DNA of 64,000 bases, from positions 5,887,613-5,951,612 of the forward strand of contig CM018603.1 in NCBI GenBank assembly GCA_009192285.1, given 5' to 3'. The notes under the pieces are model-generated. The model saw nothing but the letters and a program-made list of their open reading frames with translations, ran no database searches and was not told where the DNA came from. This DNA is from Morchella semilibera. Taxonomy: Eukaryota; Ascomycota; Pezizomycetes; Pezizales; Morchellaceae. The position numbers and the translations under genes were made by a program. This document shows, one piece after another, positions 60,058-64,000 of this stretch (positions are counted from its first letter, which is position 1; every line of letters begins with the position of its first letter).

Positions 60058-61252
60058 AGGACATCTACATGTAACTATTCTTGAGACGTCTTCGTGGCCC
60101 ATTAGATACATGTAACTTTGCTCCTTAAACGTCCTACATGTACTTAGATACATGATGGTATAAATAAGTCTTGCTTACACGAACCAAGCATCTAAAACAA
60201 CAATATAATCTAGGAATTGTACTACTACACTTGCTTGTACGAATTGATCAAACGATGGGTGTGGGAGTGCGTCTGACTGTTGCTAAGTCATGGAGGATCA
60301 TTCAGGACCCTGAATCTCCAACCAGCCAATTGTTAGCCCAGGTCAAGTAAAGCGAGCGGGTGAGCAACACTGATGCACCCGAACGAGCAATAGTGCCACC
60401 GATTCCCGTTCCCAGCTGAGCTATCGAACATTCTGGCAAAACCTTCCCACCTGCAAGGCTCCCCGCGTTTCAATCTTCTGCAGAAACGAAACCCATCAAA
60501 TCAAGAGAGCGGCCTCAGCCTCCAAACGTGTTAGGCGATGTACGGGTGTTGGGCCGGCTTAGCAGCACACACAACCCCACTTCGTGATCAAGCGAGCGAA
60601 TATTACGCCGTAGCATTCATCCAAGGTATTGCCGCGGCTTCCTCGGTACTCAACTTGAGATCCTCTTCTGGCCAATCGTGGCAAATGCTTGACCCCGTCT
60701 GCATCTTGTGCCACAAAAAAATCCCATTCAGTGACGGGCCGCCCCGTCCAGAGTTACAGAACCAATGGAGACATGTAGAATTCATTCTGCTCAAGCTCTA
60801 TGCTGCATATCACACCACATGCCGAATAAGTCACTGGATCATACGACAAAAAAAATAATAACGAAAGGCGGTCCATAGACAATACTGTAAGCATAAATAT
60901 ATCTCTTCCTCACTACTATGTATCCAGTTTTGTTACTAGTACCGTATCCATGAGGAAATAAGTATAGAATCCAGGTAGAAAAACGGTCCAGCTTAACCAT
61001 AGTCGGATTTTCTACACCCCCCCCTCCAAAAAAATAAAAATCGTAAGCGTGAAAAAAAAAATCCGTACGGCAAAGACCAGGATGGATGACTGAGGGACGT
61101 CAGAATTCAGCATCTTGGTCCAAGCCTCCAGAAAATCAGGTCGATGTCCGTGCGTATCCCGTGAAAGAGGAGACTGGCTTTCGCGTCCGGCAGTACCCGA
61201 CGCAACCTTGTTCGATAACCGCAATCGTACCCACGTCGACTAGTTACCAGCA

Positions 61253-63948
61253 CTACATATCCTCTTCCCCGCTAGCAACAGCATCTTCCCCATTCGAAGA
61301 TTCCGCGTTAATGTCCGGCATGACGATGCTGTTGAGATAACTGATCTACAACAGGGGTACAGACAGCTGTCATTTAGCTGCCTGCCGAAACAAAATAAAA
61401 AGTAAAGAATTTTGTGTACCACGGGGATGATGATGCACAAGACCACCATGGAACACTGGAAAAAAGAAAGGTAAAATAAAAAAATAAAACGACAAGGCAG
61501 GAAGCTCAAAACCCCATGAAAAGAAAAAATAAACGACTTACAAAGGGCTCCATGCTTTTGAGAATTCCGGCTATCCTCTGAACAACATCATCTTCAGTAA
61601 CTTCTTTGTCGGTTAGCTGTTTCCCAAGCGTATAGCTCCTAAGCCCAGCATTTCGATTTCTTTATGACCCTTCGGGTAATTCTGGAAGAAGCCGATACAA
61701 TACGACCTTTGTCAACAATATACCATCCACTGTTAACTGGTAAAATAAAAACCGGAGGGACAAGACATCTTGACAATACGAGAAGCGGGTAATATGGGCC
61801 AAAAGGCAACACGCATACATAGTGGTATTCACAGGATATCAAAGAAAAAAGAAGTAATGAACCGCCCGAGGAGCAAACGCGATAAACATTGCAATGAGGA
61901 CTGCTACGAGATGCAATGGCTTGTGGAGTATTAAAGAAATAACTGGGTACAGGATACTCTTTCCAGACTAGACAAGCTGATCCGAAGATTATATTCGGGG
62001 AGACCAGATGCAAAATCCCCTCCGAGACCAAGAACCAATCGTATCGCTACTGTTTTCGGGAAAATCTTGTCGTCAAGAGAAATGACGAACCGAATGCACC
62101 GTAGATCTCTTATGGATCTAAATCCAGAGAGCCGGGGCACAGGAGAAGGGAAGGTTTGAAAGACAACCGACGGGTGATTGAGTTAACAAGAAAAAAACTT
62201 ACCTTTGGCGCGGTTTTCAAAGCGTCCTCCTTATTTCCCTCCACGAACGCTTGGACGGCTTTTCGCTCATTATCACCCGCTTGGACACCAAAAAACTCCT
62301 TGGCCAGCTCCCCTAGTGAGTATACTTTTAATCAATGTTGCATCGAAGTAAGTTGAGCGGTTGGGCTTCAGCACGATAGAGTCCACCTCCTGCGTAATTG
62401 TGCATTCCTAGTTAGCTTTGAACTCCCTTTCCGAAAGGAAGTCGTCGACAAGGAGTATTAAAGGTGTCGAGAATTTTTAAGAAAAAGCAAAGAGAGGGAA
62501 AAAAATGAAAAGAAAAAGCAAAAAACGCAGTTCCCCGGATCGTACCTGGAATAAAAATTTCGAAAAAAAAAAAAAAAAAAAAAAAAAACGCGACGTGGAC
62601 AATCAAACCACATGGTCGTCAAAGGAAACACGGCCAGGCAAGCGTATCCAAAGAGCCATGGCACACGAACATGCGAGGATAGAAAAAACAAAGAAAGACA
62701 TGTTACTTGCTTCAGACCAGTCTACGTCAATCCTGGTCGAGGAAAGAATCGGTGAGATCAAGGACCGTGGACAATTGACTTGGGCGCAAGCGCTGAAGCA
62801 TGAGGAAAAGAAAAGAAAAGAAAAAAACGAAAAAATCGCTCAATAGAGTTTGACAACAAGCGATCGACACATACCTACGAATGAGTTTCCAGGCTGTATT
62901 GGCAAGAAATAGCATGCGTAGGGACCCTTTTTGCCCGTCCGCAACCTGCATTAGGACAATATTAGAAATAATTCATCCTCATCTCCATATTTCCAACCAG
63001 CCAGTGGTCTCCTCTGGATCATCAATAGCCATAATTAAGTGGATTGAGCCACGTCGTATTCGGGTGTATTGGGGACAACAAATAACGATTGAACGGTATC
63101 ATTACCATGCAGCAGAGAAATAGGTCTTTCAATAATCGGACGGTTAGTAAATGTGTTTCTGGCAACTCAAATTTGCCAATGGTAACATATCACAGGGCAT
63201 TAATAAACAGAGTAAGGTAAGCCCCACCTTGTAAGGTGTTCGATCATTGCTGAAGCGGATATCTATATATCCGGAGAATCTATTTCGTTGCATAACTTTC
63301 ATCAGCTCAACATAAACAATGGGTCCGAAGGGTGTTAATATCCAGTCCTCGTATCGACAGGACTATTTGGCCCAACATTAACACAACTACATCATGTGAG
63401 ATACAGCGCATGCAGATACGCAATTGGGAAGTAGATGCAATCTTCTAACCAAGGGAAACCCATCCAGCGACCCGGGGATAGTTGGTCGATCAACCGGATA
63501 AGAAAAGCAAGTATTCGAGGCTGAAAAGAAGCAAAATCATAGCTTCAGGTAATATTCGGGACAGGGCCTACCAAATCTTTGATTGGTAATTCCGGGATTG
63601 TGCCATCCACTTCTGTAATGATTGATTTGCTCAATGTTTCAACGAACGATTCGGAATCGGATTTGGCGCTCTTAAACAGGCCGCCATTTTCTGCAACGGG
63701 AACGCTTAATCTTCTTACTTTTGGATATGTATGAGGCGTAAATGGATCTGGGATCTAACTGGATACGCTCCAAGAAGAAATTGATATATATATAAAAGCA
63801 ATTATCGTTCCGCGGAGCGCGGGCAGAGCGTAGAGCCATACCATTAAACCAACGATCATTATTCTTTGCTAGATCTGCAGTTATTGGTATAAGATCAGTA
63901 ATTGATACATCTTACTACCCACTTACGCCTAATGTCGGCATTATAAAT
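61253..63948 (-). CDS. DUF2461 (TIGR02453-type) protein, many-exon, 5' end outside window
   Basis: Recognised from conserved segments spread over short minus-strand exons. Exons, 5' to 3': 63927-63948 (tentative), 63842-63874 (LAKNNDRWFN), 63572-63690 (SESFVETLSKSI, IPELPIKDL), 63228-63279 (DIRFSNDRTPYK), 63106-63125 (TYFSAAW), 62875-62945 (LRTGKKGPYACYFLPIQPGN), 62203-62389 (GGLYRAEAQPLNLLRCNID, then ELAKEFFG and DALKTAPK), 61542-61682 (KEIEMLGLGAIRLGKQLTDK), 61253-61345 (ISYLNSIVMPD, acidic end GEDAVASGEEDM). These follow the family's motif order: NND-WF, DIRFS-D-TPYK, FSAAW-R-GKKGPYA, GGL, FFG, GKQLTD-EV, YLNS-VMPD. The family's function is unknown to me. Two frame problems occur: one in exon 63228-63279, and a stop right after CNID at 62328-62330. 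The gene may be a recent pseudogene or carry sequence errors. The start codon is beyond the right edge. Confidence 0.72.
62563..62588. repeat. Poly(A) tract, 26 nt, inside an intron
   Basis: An A26 run (poly-T in the gene's sense) lies within the 485-nt intron 62390-62874 of the DUF2461 gene. Confidence 0.8.
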
Positions 63949-64000
63949 CTAATGATAAGCAGGCTATCTAAGCTCTTCTTAAAACCTAGATCAAAGAACT

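Larger units (their letters stand above)
55715..61252. other. Microsatellite-rich intergenic region
   Basis: No convincing gene lies in 5.5 kb. The part next to the Zn2Cys6 gene is its promoter and leader and is full of simple repeats: G11 at 55868-55878, A28 at 55932-55959, TTGTGG at 55986-56064, GGGA at 56298-56322, TA near 56882-56912 and G-rich 56950-57020. Further on are AAT at 59495-59562 and an octamer repeat at 59992-60057. TACATGTA occurs at 59691, 60066, 60107 and 60135. A GC-richer patch at 60380-60860 is open on both strands but unassigned. Confidence 0.5.

Noticed and set aside
1-64000. CRISPR array, rRNA operon, prokaryotic operon or phage features
   Set aside because: None seen; introns and gene families are clearly eukaryotic and fungal.

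Overview
The window looks like the nuclear genome of a filamentous ascomycete (Pezizomycotina). Genes are split by short GT-AG introns, mostly about 50-110 nt, with branch-site-like motifs such as TACTAAT, CTAACT and ACTAACC. The gene families are typically fungal: a fungal glucokinase, a PHO85-type (Pcl) cyclin, a Gin4/Hsl1 kinase with a fungal KA1-type tail, a FlbC-like C2H2 factor and a Zn2Cys6 factor. Gene density is low, at eight well-supported genes in 64 kb. That and the long repeat-dotted intergenic DNA suggest an intron-rich, expanded genome, perhaps a pezizomycete, but the lineage is a guess.

Layout. 0.5-2.3 kb: glucokinase (+). 3.6-5.2 kb: ASC-1/TRIP4-type zinc-finger protein of the ribosome-quality-trigger complex (+). 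9.8-12.8 kb: conserved fungal protein of unknown function, about 990 aa (+). 14.4-14.8 kb: two-exon gene for an 85-aa membrane-anchored coiled-coil protein (+). 24.5-26.6 kb: Pcl-family cyclin (+) with a one-base frame break. 26.6-39.7 kb: gene desert with a decayed transposon-like element and one exon-like island. 39.7-41.5 kb: FlbC-like two-finger transcription factor (+) with an unusual AUG-free leader. 43.5-47.7 kb: Gin4/Hsl1/Kcc4 kinase (+) with a frame switch. 47.7-54.2 kb: intergenic, with three weak candidate coding islands. 54.2-55.7 kb: three-exon Zn2Cys6 factor (-). 55.7-61.3 kb: microsatellite-rich intergenic DNA. 61.3-64.0 kb: many-exon DUF2461 (TIGR02453-type) gene (-), running off the right edge, with exons as short as 20 nt and two places where the frame does not join.

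The genes do not form a pathway cluster. The cyclin, the Gin4/Hsl1 kinase and the two transcription factors fit a loose theme of cell cycle, morphogenesis and development, but proximity alone is weak evidence.

The most unusual signal is non-coding. The palindromic octamer TACATGTA occurs 40 times by my count, where about one is expected, and never inside the coding exons I could define. It is concentrated at 2.9-9.6, 15.1-17.3, 28.8-31.9 and 59.7-60.1 kb. Other highlights are possible non-AUG (ACG) initiation of the FlbC-like factor, frame breaks in three otherwise conserved genes, two long imperfect inverted repeats (53-bp and 29-bp arms), and a degraded Pogo-like element.
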